Shown here one piece after another: positions 1 through 9,068 of a stretch of DNA of 50,908 bases. The stretch covers positions 1 to 50,908 of the forward strand of contig JAUQZE010000005.1 of NCBI GenBank assembly GCA_030587365.1, written 5' to 3'. Origin of the DNA: Candidatus Freyarchaeota archaeon (GTDB taxonomy: Archaea; Asgardarchaeota; Jordiarchaeia; Jordiarchaeales; Jordiarchaeaceae). The position numbers were made by a program, and so were the translations under genes. Position 1 is the first letter of the stretch. Each line of letters begins with the position of its first letter. Under the pieces are notes generated by a model, which was not told the DNA's origin, made no database searches, and saw only the letters and a program-made list of their open reading frames with translations.

Positions 1-249
1 AGGGAGTATTATGAAAGAGACCCCGCGACCCTCTTGACGGAAATCGTCGCCTACGCAGGAAGCCACTTTGACTATTTCCAGGAACTCTTAAGCCTTGAGA
101 AGGAACGCCTAGCCAAGGCAATCGCAGGAGATAACACCGAGTCGCAGAAAAAGTTAGAGGAGTTCTTTGAGATGCTGACCTGGGTTTGGGACTGGCTACG
201 GCACAGCGGCAAACCCAAAAAAAAGAAGGAGCTAGACGCGGAAATCTGA
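1..249 (+). CDS. Unknown protein, C-terminal part (5' end outside window)
   Basis: The reading frame is open from the first base, so the gene begins upstream of the window. The visible 82 residues are mostly charged and helical, with a Trp-rich stretch (WVWDWL) and a lysine-rich tail (PKKKK). I recognise no family. A TTG at base 34 could serve as a start but has no clear ribosome site, so an incomplete gene is more likely. The A+C-leaning codon use resembles that of several other genes in the window. Confidence 0.5.
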   Translation, partial: REYYERDPATLLTEIVAYAGSHFDYFQELLSLEKERLAKAIAGDNTESQKKLEEFFEMLTWVWDWLRHSGKPKKKKELDAEI

Positions 250-608
250 ATTGAACAAGTGTTCCTTCACCAATCTCGGTGCCTGTTTTTAAAGAAAAGA
301 AAAAGGAATTTGATTCATGTTTATTTTTTATTCTCGGACTATTAGGTAAATGATCAGGCCGATAACCCTGTTAGTAGAACTATAAGGAGCCAGAGCACAC
401 CTTCCACGCCGTGATCCTCAGCATCTCGGTATACCATGATACTTGGAACTCCTACGATATCTAACTAGCAAGAAGAATCTTACTTAGAGCACCCTGGCAC
501 CTGAGAGCTACAAGCTCATTTTCTTCTGATTCAATCGTAATTTTATTACTAAAGCAAAAAAAGGAAAGAAGCTTACGCTGTTTTATGGGCTCTGCTTTTA
601 GGATTCTG
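250..608. other. Intergenic stretch, nothing recognised
   Basis: About 360 bases between the cut-off gene and the DUF998 gene. I see no tRNA-like cloverleaf, no repeat and no convincing ORF with a ribosome site. A short + strand ORF at 585-776 is the shadow of the minus-strand membrane protein. Confidence 0.4.
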
Positions 609-1286
609 TTAGACTCTTCTTCCTTTAATCACCATTTCAATGCTCAGAGTATAAACCCAGATTACCAGTGTGAGAAGCATGAGCCATTCTGGGATCGCAC
701 CATAAAGGAGGGTGAGAACGCCAAGAGTCCAGCCAGCTACCCACTCGAAGTATCCGACCCACTGTACGGTCTTTGAGAAGAATGAGGATGAACGCATAGA
801 GTAACTCAGAACCCCCGCCGTCAGGGCGATGGGCATCCAGAAGAGGATAGAGAACAGGTTATGGTAGAACCCTGCGACCTCCGAAAAGAGCCCGATACCT
901 ATCAAGGACGCACCTGCAAAAATACCTATCAATATGCCTATCTTCGCAGTCCTTGTGTATTCTAATGGTTTAAGCAGCGTGGGAAAGAACGGGAAGCACA
1001 GAACACCGGTGATAATTAAACCCACATTAAACATGAAAGAGGTGGGACCCACACCAAGATCACTAATAGCCTGGTGAGTCCAGTCATACCCATAGTTAGG
1101 AAAAGGAATCCAAGTCCTAAAACCGAAAAACTTGACGGCTAGGGGCATCGAAAGAGAAGCACTAGTGTAAAGGAACACCGCGCCCAAAATACAAATAACA
1201 GCGATACTTATTGCCACAACTGCAATAATCCCACCGATAAGGGTCAATGGCACACCCTTAAGGGTGCCAGATTTCTTTCTCGCCAT
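609..1286 (-). CDS. DUF998-family integral membrane protein
   Basis: A 225-residue polytopic membrane protein. A basic N-terminus (MARKKSG) is followed by about six hydrophobic segments. Between the first two lies a polar loop with an AISDLG motif, followed by FN and G in the next helix; this is the arrangement seen in DUF998 proteins, as is the GLFSE...H motif in mid-protein. Function is unknown for the family. I chose the start at 1286 because it has GGTGAT a few bases upstream and begins just before the first membrane segment; the longer frame to 1394 would add an unrelated AT-rich leader. It is read in the same direction as the amidase upstream, 126 bases apart, and could be co-transcribed. 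Confidence 0.65.
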   Translation of the reverse strand: MARKKSGTLKGVPLTLIGGIIAVVAISIAVICILGAVFLYTSASLSMPLAVKFFGFRTWIPFPNYGYDWTHQAISDLGVGPTSFMFNVGLIITGVLCFPFFPTLLKPLEYTRTAKIGILIGIFAGASLIGIGLFSEVAGFYHNLFSILFWMPIALTAGVLSYSMRSSSFFSKTVQWVGYFEWVAGWTLGVLTLLYGAIPEWLMLLTLVIWVYTLSIEMVIKGRRV

Positions 1287-1412
1287 ATCAATCACCAATA
1301 ATAACAAAATATATGATTCTAACTCGATTGAACCTCGAGCTAAACTATTAACTTTTTCTACAAAAAATAAAAAATTGAGGAAATACAAATACACTTTCCA
1401 GGTTCAGATGCT

Positions 1413-2828
1413 TCAAATTGGGGGCTTCTTATCCCTCCAAGGGAACTTCTTCTCGAATGCTCTAGAAGCCTGAAGCACACCCAACTCATCAAACCGGTTG
1501 CCCACTATCTGGAGACCCACGGGAAGCTTCTCCTTGGTGAAGCTACACGGAACCGAAGCCGCAGGTATACGGGTGAAGTTAAAGGGAAGGCTGAACGCTA
1601 CCCAGCCGGTAGGCCCCACAGGCTTACCCGCAATCTCATTGGGACCAATTCCTATATCTATCTTGAATGGTGGAACTGCGTTTGTTGGAGTCAGGAGAAA
1701 ATCGTACTTCTCAAATATCCTTCTAAGCTGATCCCACAATTCTTTACTCCGGTACTCAATCTTAGCATAGTCCGTGGCCTTAATGTGATCCGCCAGCCAG
1801 AGAAAGTCTAGGTATGGTTTGTAAGCCACCTTCTTCCACTCCTCCATTCGATCTCCCACCGCCGCAACTATGTTAGAAACCTCCACGCTGACAAAATCCG
1901 GCCCCATGTCGATGAGGTTCAGCTTCACCTCCTCCACTACGCAACCCATATCCGCAAAGGAGAAAGCCGCTTTCCTCACAATTTCCGCAACTTCCGGGTC
2001 AACTATTGCAAACCCCAGATCAGGACTGAAAGCAAACTTCTTCCCCTTGACACCCTTCTCCAAGTTTTCAAGGTAGCTCACACCCGGCGGAGGCAGTGAG
2101 AGATAATCCCTGCTGTCCGGTCCCGCCATAACATCCAACATTACAGCAGCATCCGCAACTGTCCGAGTAATGGGGCCTTCAACAGCTAATGTCTCAAAGC
2201 CGGGCAACTGAGGCCAACGTGGAATACGCCCCAGATGTGTTTTTAAGCCATAAACACCACAAAAATTAGTCGGAGTCCTTAAAGAACCTCCCCAATCGTT
2301 ACCCGTCGCGATGGGGCACAAGCCCGCAGCTACCGCAGCGGCAGAACCCCCACTTGAACCTCCGGGAGTCCTAGTCTTATCCCAGGGATTTCTGGTAACT
2401 CCAAAAACAGGATTGTCGGTGATAGCAATCAGTCCAAACTCCGGAACATTAGTCTTGCCCATTATAATTGCACCGGCACTCCGCAGTCTCTCCACAAGAA
2501 CATAGTCCTCCTTGGGAACATAGTTCTCGTACAGCTTTGAGCCCCAGGTAGTCCGAACACCCCTAACCGGCATGTTATCCTTTATGGCAACAGGTACACC
2601 GTGCAGAGGGCCAAGCTTCTTACGACTCTTCACAGCCTTCTCTGCAGCCTCAGCCTCCTTCCTAGCACTCTCCTCTGTCAGAGTTACGAAGGCATTAAGC
2701 TCAGGATTCACCTTTTTAATTCTCTTAAAGAAAGCGTCGACAACCTCAACCGGCGATAACTTACCATCCTTTATAGCCTTGGAAAGCTCCAAAGCACTCA
2801 TCCAAACAATATCTTCCTCTCTAATCAT
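1413..2828 (-). CDS. Amidase signature family enzyme
   Basis: A 471-residue amidase-signature hydrolase. The Ser-cisSer-Lys triad is visible: Lys83 in AIKDN, the glycine/serine-rich GGSSGGS stretch at 156-162, and the nucleophile Ser182 in GGSLRTP. The family hydrolyses amides (acylamides, aryl amides, or Gln-tRNA amides in GatA). Length fits, but there is no gatB/gatC nearby, so a GatA role is not supported and the substrate cannot be named. The start at 2828 is preceded by GGAG about 10 bases upstream. The longer frame to 2903 would add a hydrophobic leader without a ribosome site. Confidence 0.85.
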   Translation of the reverse strand: MIREEDIVWMSALELSKAIKDGKLSPVEVVDAFFKRIKKVNPELNAFVTLTEESARKEAEAAEKAVKSRKKLGPLHGVPVAIKDNMPVRGVRTTWGSKLYENYVPKEDYVLVERLRSAGAIIMGKTNVPEFGLIAITDNPVFGVTRNPWDKTRTPGGSSGGSAAAVAAGLCPIATGNDWGGSLRTPTNFCGVYGLKTHLGRIPRWPQLPGFETLAVEGPITRTVADAAVMLDVMAGPDSRDYLSLPPPGVSYLENLEKGVKGKKFAFSPDLGFAIVDPEVAEIVRKAAFSFADMGCVVEEVKLNLIDMGPDFVSVEVSNIVAAVGDRMEEWKKVAYKPYLDFLWLADHIKATDYAKIEYRSKELWDQLRRIFEKYDFLLTPTNAVPPFKIDIGIGPNEIAGKPVGPTGWVAFSLPFNFTRIPAASVPCSFTKEKLPVGLQIVGNRFDELGVLQASRAFEKKFPWRDKKPPI

Positions 2829-3223
2829 GAAAAACTCTCCATTATTAAGAGGTATTAAGTGAATTATAATTAATATAAAACTTGTTATACACGCTTCCAG
2901 CAAATCTCAAAATAAGGCAAATAAAAAATCAAAGCCAAATACTATCATCATATCTTATTTTACCCATATAAAAAATCGAAATTTTGGGATTCAACTCCTC
3001 AGCCCAAGCTGGGAAGATTGTTGCATCAACCTCTTTGCAGGGCACTGTCCTTTCACGCCTTTAGACTATCATACCAATACATTTAGAGACGCGGATCAGG
3101 GCTGATTTATTGCTGGTTTTAACCACTTCATATTCTGAGCTTCGCAATATCGCATAATCATTAAATATTACTGAATTGGTAGTCATTTGACGAAGATTTA
3201 TCTGAAACTAAATTACAAAAGGG
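2829..3223. other. Divergent intergenic region between amidase and larE
   Basis: About 395 AT-rich bases separating the minus-strand amidase from the plus-strand lar genes, so it must hold promoters for both. I could not find a tRNA, a repeat or a credible small gene here. Confidence 0.4.
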
Positions 3224-4072
3224 TTGCGGAAATTGGGTAACCACGAAATACAATCAAAAATAGATGGTATCTATAATATCCTCAGGGGCAAAAGTGTGCT
3301 TGTAGCGTTTTCTGGCGGAGTTGATAGCAGTCTGATGGTAAGCTTAGCTAAAGATGTGGCTAAAAAAGTTTTAGCAATAACTATAAACTCGCAGATTATT
3401 CCTCCGGAAGAGGTGGAGAGGGCAAAACGGGTAGCTAGAGAACTTGGCGTGGATCACACAGTTATTTGGGTTGATAGGTTGCGTAATCCTCGATTTGTGG
3501 CGAATCCATCTAATAGATGCTATTATTGTAAAAAGGAGTTATCGAGGGATTTAAAAAAAATTGCTGAGGAGAAAGGCTATGAATTGATTGTTGAGGGAAC
3601 TAATGCTTCTGATACGGCTGGCCACCGTCCTGGAGTTTTGGCTTTAAAGGAGGAGGGAATTCTGTCTCCCTATCTGATTGCTGGAATTACCAAAGAGGAA
3701 ATAAGACTTATTGCCCGTGAAAGAGGATTGAGTGTTTACAATCAACCTTCCATGGCTTGTTTATCCTCAAGAATACCTTACGGTGAAATCATCACGGAGG
3801 AAAAGGTTCATCGAATTGCAGAGGCTGAGAGATTCATCAAACAATTAATCGGTGTAAAAATAATCAGGGTTAGAAGTCATGGAGATATAGCAAGAATCGA
3901 AGTCGGAAAGGATGAACGAGAAAAACTATTCTCAACAGAGATTCTGGATAAGATAGCCGAAAAAATTAAGGAATTAGGATTCAAGTATTGCGCAATAGAC
4001 ATAGAAGGGTATCGGACAGGAGCTATGGACGAGGTTTTAAAAGAGAAGATTACACTCAAGACTTCTGAATGA
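3224..4072 (+). CDS. larE: LarE-like ATP-dependent sulfur transferase
   Basis: PP-loop pyrophosphatase-type sulfur transferase of nickel-pincer nucleotide (NPN) cofactor synthesis. LarE activates the pyridinium bis-carboxylate made by LarB and adds sulfur. Visible: the PP-loop SGGVDSS (30-36), a CYYC pair (Cys99, Cys102), and the family cysteine Cys179 in MACLSSRIPYG, equivalent to the sacrificial cysteine of Lactobacillus LarE. The extra CxxC pair together with Cys179 gives three cysteines, which fits LarE proteins that use an iron-sulfur cluster instead of sacrificing a cysteine; this is inference. The start is TTG at 3224; a second TTG at 3233 is possible. larB follows after 33 bases. Confidence 0.85.
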   Translation: MRKLGNHEIQSKIDGIYNILRGKSVLVAFSGGVDSSLMVSLAKDVAKKVLAITINSQIIPPEEVERAKRVARELGVDHTVIWVDRLRNPRFVANPSNRCYYCKKELSRDLKKIAEEKGYELIVEGTNASDTAGHRPGVLALKEEGILSPYLIAGITKEEIRLIARERGLSVYNQPSMACLSSRIPYGEIITEEKVHRIAEAERFIKQLIGVKIIRVRSHGDIARIEVGKDEREKLFSTEILDKIAEKIKELGFKYCAIDIEGYRTGAMDEVLKEKITLKTSE

Positions 4073-4105
4073 TTTTAATAATAGCGAAATAAGGATGGAA
4101 CTGAA

Positions 4106-4921
4106 ATGAGTCAGCTAAGAAATATTCTAGAGAAATTTTCTTCTGGAAAAATTTCTATTGAAGAAGCAGAGAATTTACTGAGAACTAACTGCGTCTTAGA
4201 AATTGACGACTTTGTGAAATTTGACATTAGCCGTGAGCTACGGAAGGGAGTTCCCGAAGTGATTTTTGGGAGAGGGAAAAGACCTGATGACCTAGTTAAG
4301 ATTGTCAACAGCGTACTTTCACAGAAAACATACGTTTTGATTACTCGAGCAAGTGAGGAGCAAATTACGCTCCTGAAAAAGCAACTTCCTCAAAATTTTA
4401 AACTCGAAATATTTGAAAAATCTGGAACTATTAGAGTAAGACACGAAGAAGAACTTATCAAAAAAACTGGTGGAAAAGTGGGAATTATTACTGCAGGCAC
4501 CTCGGACATTCCGGTGGCTGACGAGGCCAAAATCATCGCAGAGTCCATGGGCTGCGAGATTTTTACCTCCTACGATGTGGGTATTGCGGGATTACATAGG
4601 GTTTTTCCTCCCTTAGGTAAAATGATAGAAGCGGAAGTTGACTGCATAGTTGTAGCCGCAGGTATGGAAGGGACGCTTCCCTCAATAGTTGCAAGCCTGG
4701 TTAACGTTCCAGTCATTGGAGTTCCCACTAGCACCGGCTATGGATTTGGAGGAAAAGGCCTCGGCGCACTCATTACCATGCTGCAATCATGTGCAGCGGG
4801 ACTTTGCGTAGTCAACATTGACAACGGATTCGGTGCAGGAGCCACAGCGGCTTTGATAGCAAACAGAGTGGCAGAATACAAAACGAAGTCAGAAAATAAT
4901 AAGGGAAGTAGACGAAGATGA
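4106..4921 (+). CDS. larB: LarB-like pyridinium-3,5-biscarboxylate synthase
   Basis: First enzyme of NPN cofactor synthesis. It carboxylates and hydrolyses nicotinic acid adenine dinucleotide. The protein is 271 residues: an N-terminal helical part, then from about residue 125 a domain related to PurE/AIR carboxylase, with GTSDIPVADEA (131-141) as the nucleotide-loop signature and later glycine-rich segments GTLPS and PTSTGYGFGGKG. It is preceded by larE and overlaps larC by four bases (ATGA), so the three genes form one transcription unit. Confidence 0.88.
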   Translation: MSQLRNILEKFSSGKISIEEAENLLRTNCVLEIDDFVKFDISRELRKGVPEVIFGRGKRPDDLVKIVNSVLSQKTYVLITRASEEQITLLKKQLPQNFKLEIFEKSGTIRVRHEEELIKKTGGKVGIITAGTSDIPVADEAKIIAESMGCEIFTSYDVGIAGLHRVFPPLGKMIEAEVDCIVVAAGMEGTLPSIVASLVNVPVIGVPTSTGYGFGGKGLGALITMLQSCAAGLCVVNIDNGFGAGATAALIANRVAEYKTKSENNKGSRRR

Positions 4922-6168
4922 GCAAAATCGCGTTCATAGACTGTCAAGCGGCTGGAGTTTCAGGCGATATGTTTCTTGGAGCATTATTGGATCTGGGTGC
5001 GAATCAGGATAAGGTGACTAGTGCTATAGAACTTATTCCAAAATTTCTCAACAGCTGCAAAGGAATAAAAATGATTATTAATAAAACCAATAGGTGTGGG
5101 TTAACCGCAACCGAGGTTCGAATATTACCCGATGAAACAGAGAAAGAAAGAACGGGAAAGGATTTTCTGGACGCTGTCACTGCCTGTACAAAGGAACTCG
5201 AAATATCGGAAGAAGCCAAAGAATTTGCAGTCAAAATCGTGAAAACTATCGTAGAAGCCGAATCCAAAGTCCACGGGGAAAATTTCGATTACACACATTT
5301 GCATGAGGCTGGTTCAGCCGACACCCTGGCAGATGCTATAGGCTCAGCGGTAGCTTGCGAAGACCTTGGCTTGATGAAAAACTGCCAATGGTATTGTACA
5401 CCTATTGCTCTCGGAGGAGGCCAAGTAACGTTCTCACACGGAACCTTATCCATCCCCCCTCCTGCCGTATTAGAAATCGCTAAAAAGAACAATTTTCCAA
5501 TATTAGGAGGACCTGTTGAATCCGAGCTAACTACACCGACTGGAGCTTCAATTATTTCCAGCCTAGGAGTCATATTTTCAAATTTTTTCCCAAATATCAA
5601 GATTGCCGGGGTAGGATACGGTGCAGGAATGAAAGATTTCCCAAACCTGCCAAATGTTTTAAGAATAGTTAAAGGTGAAAAGCATACTCAGAACGGGGAA
5701 TCATATAATCTCATTGAGGATTCGGTTGTAGTTTTAGAAACTAACATAGATGACCTCTCGGGGGAAATAATAGGACAAACCATTGACGTGCTTTTCGAAA
5801 AGGGTGCCAAAGACGTTAGTGTAATCCCCGTTATCACAAAGAAGGGTCGTCCCGGGCAAATTATCAAGGTAATTTCAAATCCGGAGGACGCACAAAAACT
5901 TGCAAGAACATTAATAGATGAAACTGGAAGCCTAGGAGTTCGTTTAACTTCCACCCCCCGACTGATTTTGAAACGGGAAATGAATACCACCAGCATTAGT
6001 GTTGGAAATAAATCCTACGATTTAAGGATCAAAATCGCTAGAGATACTAGTGGAAAGATCATTCAAATGAAACCAGAATTTGAAGACCTTAAAAGAATAG
6101 CGAAAGAAACAAATCTACCCTTAAGATACATCGTGGCAAAAGTCTTGAAAAAACTTAATGAAACCTAA
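4918..6168 (+). CDS. larC: LarC-like nickel insertion protein
   Basis: CTP-dependent cyclometallase that inserts nickel into the pincer cofactor. The 416-residue protein begins IAFIDCQAAGVSGDMFLGALLDLG, the typical LarC opening, and has the HLHEAG and GGGQV...HG...PPAVLE motifs followed by the C-terminal half (ETNIDDLSGE) that in Lactobacillus is reached only by frameshift. Here both halves are one continuous frame. Its start overlaps the end of larB. No larA lies in the window, so the racemase or epimerase that uses the cofactor is encoded elsewhere. Confidence 0.9.
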   Translation: MSKIAFIDCQAAGVSGDMFLGALLDLGANQDKVTSAIELIPKFLNSCKGIKMIINKTNRCGLTATEVRILPDETEKERTGKDFLDAVTACTKELEISEEAKEFAVKIVKTIVEAESKVHGENFDYTHLHEAGSADTLADAIGSAVACEDLGLMKNCQWYCTPIALGGGQVTFSHGTLSIPPPAVLEIAKKNNFPILGGPVESELTTPTGASIISSLGVIFSNFFPNIKIAGVGYGAGMKDFPNLPNVLRIVKGEKHTQNGESYNLIEDSVVVLETNIDDLSGEIIGQTIDVLFEKGAKDVSVIPVITKKGRPGQIIKVISNPEDAQKLARTLIDETGSLGVRLTSTPRLILKREMNTTSISVGNKSYDLRIKIARDTSGKIIQMKPEFEDLKRIAKETNLPLRYIVAKVLKKLNET

Positions 6169-6315
6169 TTCCCAACGAAAAGCTGTTTCTTCACACTAAT
6201 TAGATGAGTGGAAAACTTTGGCACGTTTGTTGAAGATTTTTCCACAACCAGACAAAAACCTTATAAGAAACAAACCGTTATAAAAACGCGAAAAAAGGTA
6301 AAGGAGACTAACACG

Positions 6316-6654
6316 TTGAACAAACAACAAATTCTTGATGTATTAAAAGATGTTCAGGATCCCGAAATGCCCTCATCAATCTTGGAACTGGATATGGTGA
6401 ATGAAGACGATATAACAATTTTATCCGACAAGAAAGTAAACGTAACATTCAAACCAACATCAGAATTCTGCCCAATGGGCAGTGTGATCGGAGTACTGAT
6501 TAAGAAGAAATTGAAAGATGCATTAGGAGTAGATGCTGAGGTTAAGGTTCGACCGGGAACCCATGTGAATGAAGAGATGGTTAACGATATTATAAACAGC
6601 AAAGCAAAATATGAGCAGGTAGTTAAACGTCTTGAAGATGCAGGTATCTGCTAG
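6316..6654 (+). CDS. MIP18/DUF59 family protein (SufT/PaaD-like)
   Basis: A 112-residue protein of the DUF59 fold, with the ILDVLKDVQDPE opening and Cys52 in FCPMGS, the conserved cysteine position of the family. DUF59 proteins take part in iron-sulfur cluster delivery or act as small accessory subunits. I chose TTG at 6316 because AAGGAG precedes it and the domain normally starts here; the upstream GTG at 6208 would add a basic stretch without domain character. It lies 147 bases after larC and may belong to the same unit. A role in supplying a cluster to LarE is conceivable but unproven. Confidence 0.75.
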   Translation: MNKQQILDVLKDVQDPEMPSSILELDMVNEDDITILSDKKVNVTFKPTSEFCPMGSVIGVLIKKKLKDALGVDAEVKVRPGTHVNEEMVNDIINSKAKYEQVVKRLEDAGIC

Positions 6655-6847
6655 AATACTCACGTTCCCGAGAATTGACAATTAAGCTTGTTTAACGCGA
6701 TTAATTTACCGTTATCCAATCATTATTTAGATGCGATTGTAGTACCTCTATTTTTTGTGTATATTAAACTTTTAAAGGCGTTGTTGCAAATTTTTTTAAA
6801 CCAAAAGAAGAAATATGGGGTTTAATATTAATTCTTGAGGTTGTCTC

Positions 6848-7843
6848 ATGTCTCAGGGCGATTTACGAGGTAAGGATTTAATAACAACTCAAGAATGGAG
6901 CTTTGAGGAACTAGAATCCGTATTAGACCTCGCTGAAGAGATGAAGAGAAACCCTAGAAAATTCTCTTCCGAGTTACAGGGAAAGTCGCTTATCACGCTT
7001 TTCTTTAATCCCAGTACACGCAGTCGTCTATCATTTGAGATCGGTATGACTCAACTTGGTGGACATTCTGTTTACATGGATGCGGAGAAATCTTGGATAG
7101 GCAAGGGCTCCGAATCCATAAAGGACACCGCTTCGGTTATGGCAAGGTACGGTAATGGGATTTCCATTCGCATTTTTCCAAACATTACCGACTGGCAGTA
7201 CGGAAAGAGTAACGAAGTGGTACGTGAATTCGCCAAGTGGTCAGACGTACCAGTGATAAACATGGAGTGTGATCTCTTCCACCCCTGTCAGGAACTAGCA
7301 GACATATTAACTATTAAAGAGAAAAAGGGAAATCTGAATGGTAAAAAATTTGTTCTGAGCTGGGTTTACCACCCGCGGCCGCTACCTGTTAGCGTTCCCA
7401 ACTCTGCACTTCTTATAGCGACGCGGTTCGGGTTGGATGTAACTCTACTACATCCTGAAGGCTTTGAGTTAGATGAACAGATAATGGAATGGGCGAGAAG
7501 CAACTGTGAGGCGAACGGTTGCACTCTGGAGTCCTCACACAGTATGGAAGACGCGTACAAGGATGCCGACATTATATATGTAAAGGCCTGGGGCTCCCTC
7601 AAATATTATGGAAAATTCGAAGAGGAAAAAAAGCTTAGAGTGAACTTCCGGGATTGGATTTGCAACGAAGAGTTAATGGAACTTACAAATAAAAACTCGA
7701 TTTTCATGCACTGCCTACCAATAAGAAGGAATATTGAAGCCACCGACGGGGTGGTAGACAGTCCACACTCTGTGATTTACGATGAAGCAGAAAACAGGTT
7801 ACATGTTCAGAAAGCCATCCTCTCACTAATAATGCGCGACTGA
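6848..7843 (+). CDS. N-acetyl/succinylornithine-type carbamoyltransferase
   Basis: A 331-residue transcarbamylase. The carbamoyl-phosphate site is STRSR (56-60) and HPCQ (145-148). Two features point to the N-acylornithine branch and not to ordinary ornithine transcarbamylase: the YHPRPL loop (174-179; YHPKPLN in Xanthomonas AOTCase) and HCLPIRRN (288-295), followed by the ENRLHVQKA ending. The acyl-ornithine enzymes act before deacylation. Here the neighbours encode the LysW route, in which LysW and not acetate protects the amino group, so the true substrate is open: free ornithine, an acylornithine, or LysW-linked ornithine. A GAGGT site precedes the ATG. It is convergent with lysK. Confidence 0.85.
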   Translation: MSQGDLRGKDLITTQEWSFEELESVLDLAEEMKRNPRKFSSELQGKSLITLFFNPSTRSRLSFEIGMTQLGGHSVYMDAEKSWIGKGSESIKDTASVMARYGNGISIRIFPNITDWQYGKSNEVVREFAKWSDVPVINMECDLFHPCQELADILTIKEKKGNLNGKKFVLSWVYHPRPLPVSVPNSALLIATRFGLDVTLLHPEGFELDEQIMEWARSNCEANGCTLESSHSMEDAYKDADIIYVKAWGSLKYYGKFEEEKKLRVNFRDWICNEELMELTNKNSIFMHCLPIRRNIEATDGVVDSPHSVIYDEAENRLHVQKAILSLIMRD

Positions 7844-7970
7844 GTAAGTCATGTTGAAAGGGCCAAAATTTCTGAAGAATCGATGCATACCCCCGAAATG
7901 ACAAAGTAAATATCGCTCCATCTAAAACTCCAGCTGAAGCATTAATGTAGAAAAATTCAAAAAGTCTTTA

Positions 7971-9068
7971 TTATTCACGTTTAGAAATTTTTTGGCGAAG
8001 AACATTCTTTATTGTTTTTTTAAGGATGTCTATCGACTCCAAAAATTCTTGTTTCTCAATATGCTCATCGTTAGTGTGTTCAAGTGCGGGGTCTCCTGGT
8101 CCATAACTAACTGTATGAATGTTGAACCATCGACCAATTAGATTCATGAAGCAGGTTCCGGTTTTTCTGATGTAGCGTGGGTCTTTGTTTTTTACATCCC
8201 TGATTGCTTTAGCTAATTCTTTTACTAATATGGAATCTTTTTCAGCTCTGAATCCCTCTATTTGGCTTAGGACCTCGTAATTTATTTGAACCCCATTCAT
8301 TTCCTTAAATTCGTTAAAGGTTTTCTCAATTATTCCCAGCAGCTTTGTGGACTTAACCAAGTGTGGAAAGCGGACGTCGATAAATAATTGGCAATCACTG
8401 GGAACAACATTAGGGGCAGATCCTCCCTCTATCTGGGTGAGATTAGGGATGGTGGAAAAGAAGGGTGTCTTTTCTTGAACTTCGACATTTTTCTTAATTT
8501 TTTTCCAAAGCTCGTATGCGAGCTCTATGGAGTTTTTATAAGCCCAAGAGCAGGCAACGTGTCCACCTTCAGTTTTCAAATTTATTTTAAACAGCAGTCT
8601 ACCTTTAGACGCTAAGCATATTCTATCACTTTTGGTTGGCTCCCCAAATATAGCCCAGTTGGCTCCGAGTTTTCCCTCCAGCAGAGTTTGAATTCCCCTC
8701 AGGCTAGATTCCTCTTCCACGACACCAGCAAATATTAATGTGCCATTAATATCCATCTCTGGAAGGAAAGAGCCCGCCAATATCATGGAAGCAATAGAGG
8801 CCTTTGCATCCACAGCCCCCCGACCATAAATCCTCCCGTTCTCTTCTCTTATCGGAATCTCTCCGGGCACGGTGTCAATGTGCGACATAAAAAGAAGTGT
8901 GGGCTCTCCCTCACCTATTTTCCCTATTACGTTTCCCGCCTCGTCTTGCTTAACCTCATAACCCAGATTTTTCATGCTCTCCATTAAGAAAACCGAAAAC
9001 CGGTGTTCCTTTCCTGAGACACTAGGAATTTCAAGCATCTCTAAAAAGTACTCTATGGGATTCATCAT
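7971..9068 (-). CDS. lysK: LysK: [LysW]-ornithine/lysine carboxypeptidase (M20)
   Basis: M20-family metallopeptidase that releases ornithine (or lysine) from the C-terminal glutamate of LysW. Metal and catalytic motifs are visible: SHIDTVPG, GRGAVDAKAS, EEESS and FGEPT. Its 365 residues fit LysK. Its ATG overlaps the stop of lysZ by four bases, so it is translationally coupled. It is the last gene of the minus-strand arginine run. Ornithine versus lysine preference cannot be read from the sequence, but argG and argH in the same run favour ornithine. Confidence 0.87.
   Translation of the reverse strand: MMNPIEYFLEMLEIPSVSGKEHRFSVFLMESMKNLGYEVKQDEAGNVIGKIGEGEPTLLFMSHIDTVPGEIPIREENGRIYGRGAVDAKASIASMILAGSFLPEMDINGTLIFAGVVEEESSLRGIQTLLEGKLGANWAIFGEPTKSDRICLASKGRLLFKINLKTEGGHVACSWAYKNSIELAYELWKKIKKNVEVQEKTPFFSTIPNLTQIEGGSAPNVVPSDCQLFIDVRFPHLVKSTKLLGIIEKTFNEFKEMNGVQINYEVLSQIEGFRAEKDSILVKELAKAIRDVKNKDPRYIRKTGTCFMNLIGRWFNIHTVSYGPGDPALEHTNDEHIEKQEFLESIDILKKTIKNVLRQKISKRE

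Noticed and set aside
1413..2828. Amidase as GatA of a Glu-tRNA amidotransferase
   Set aside because: No gatB, gatC, gatD or gatE nearby; the amidase signature alone does not show a tRNA role.
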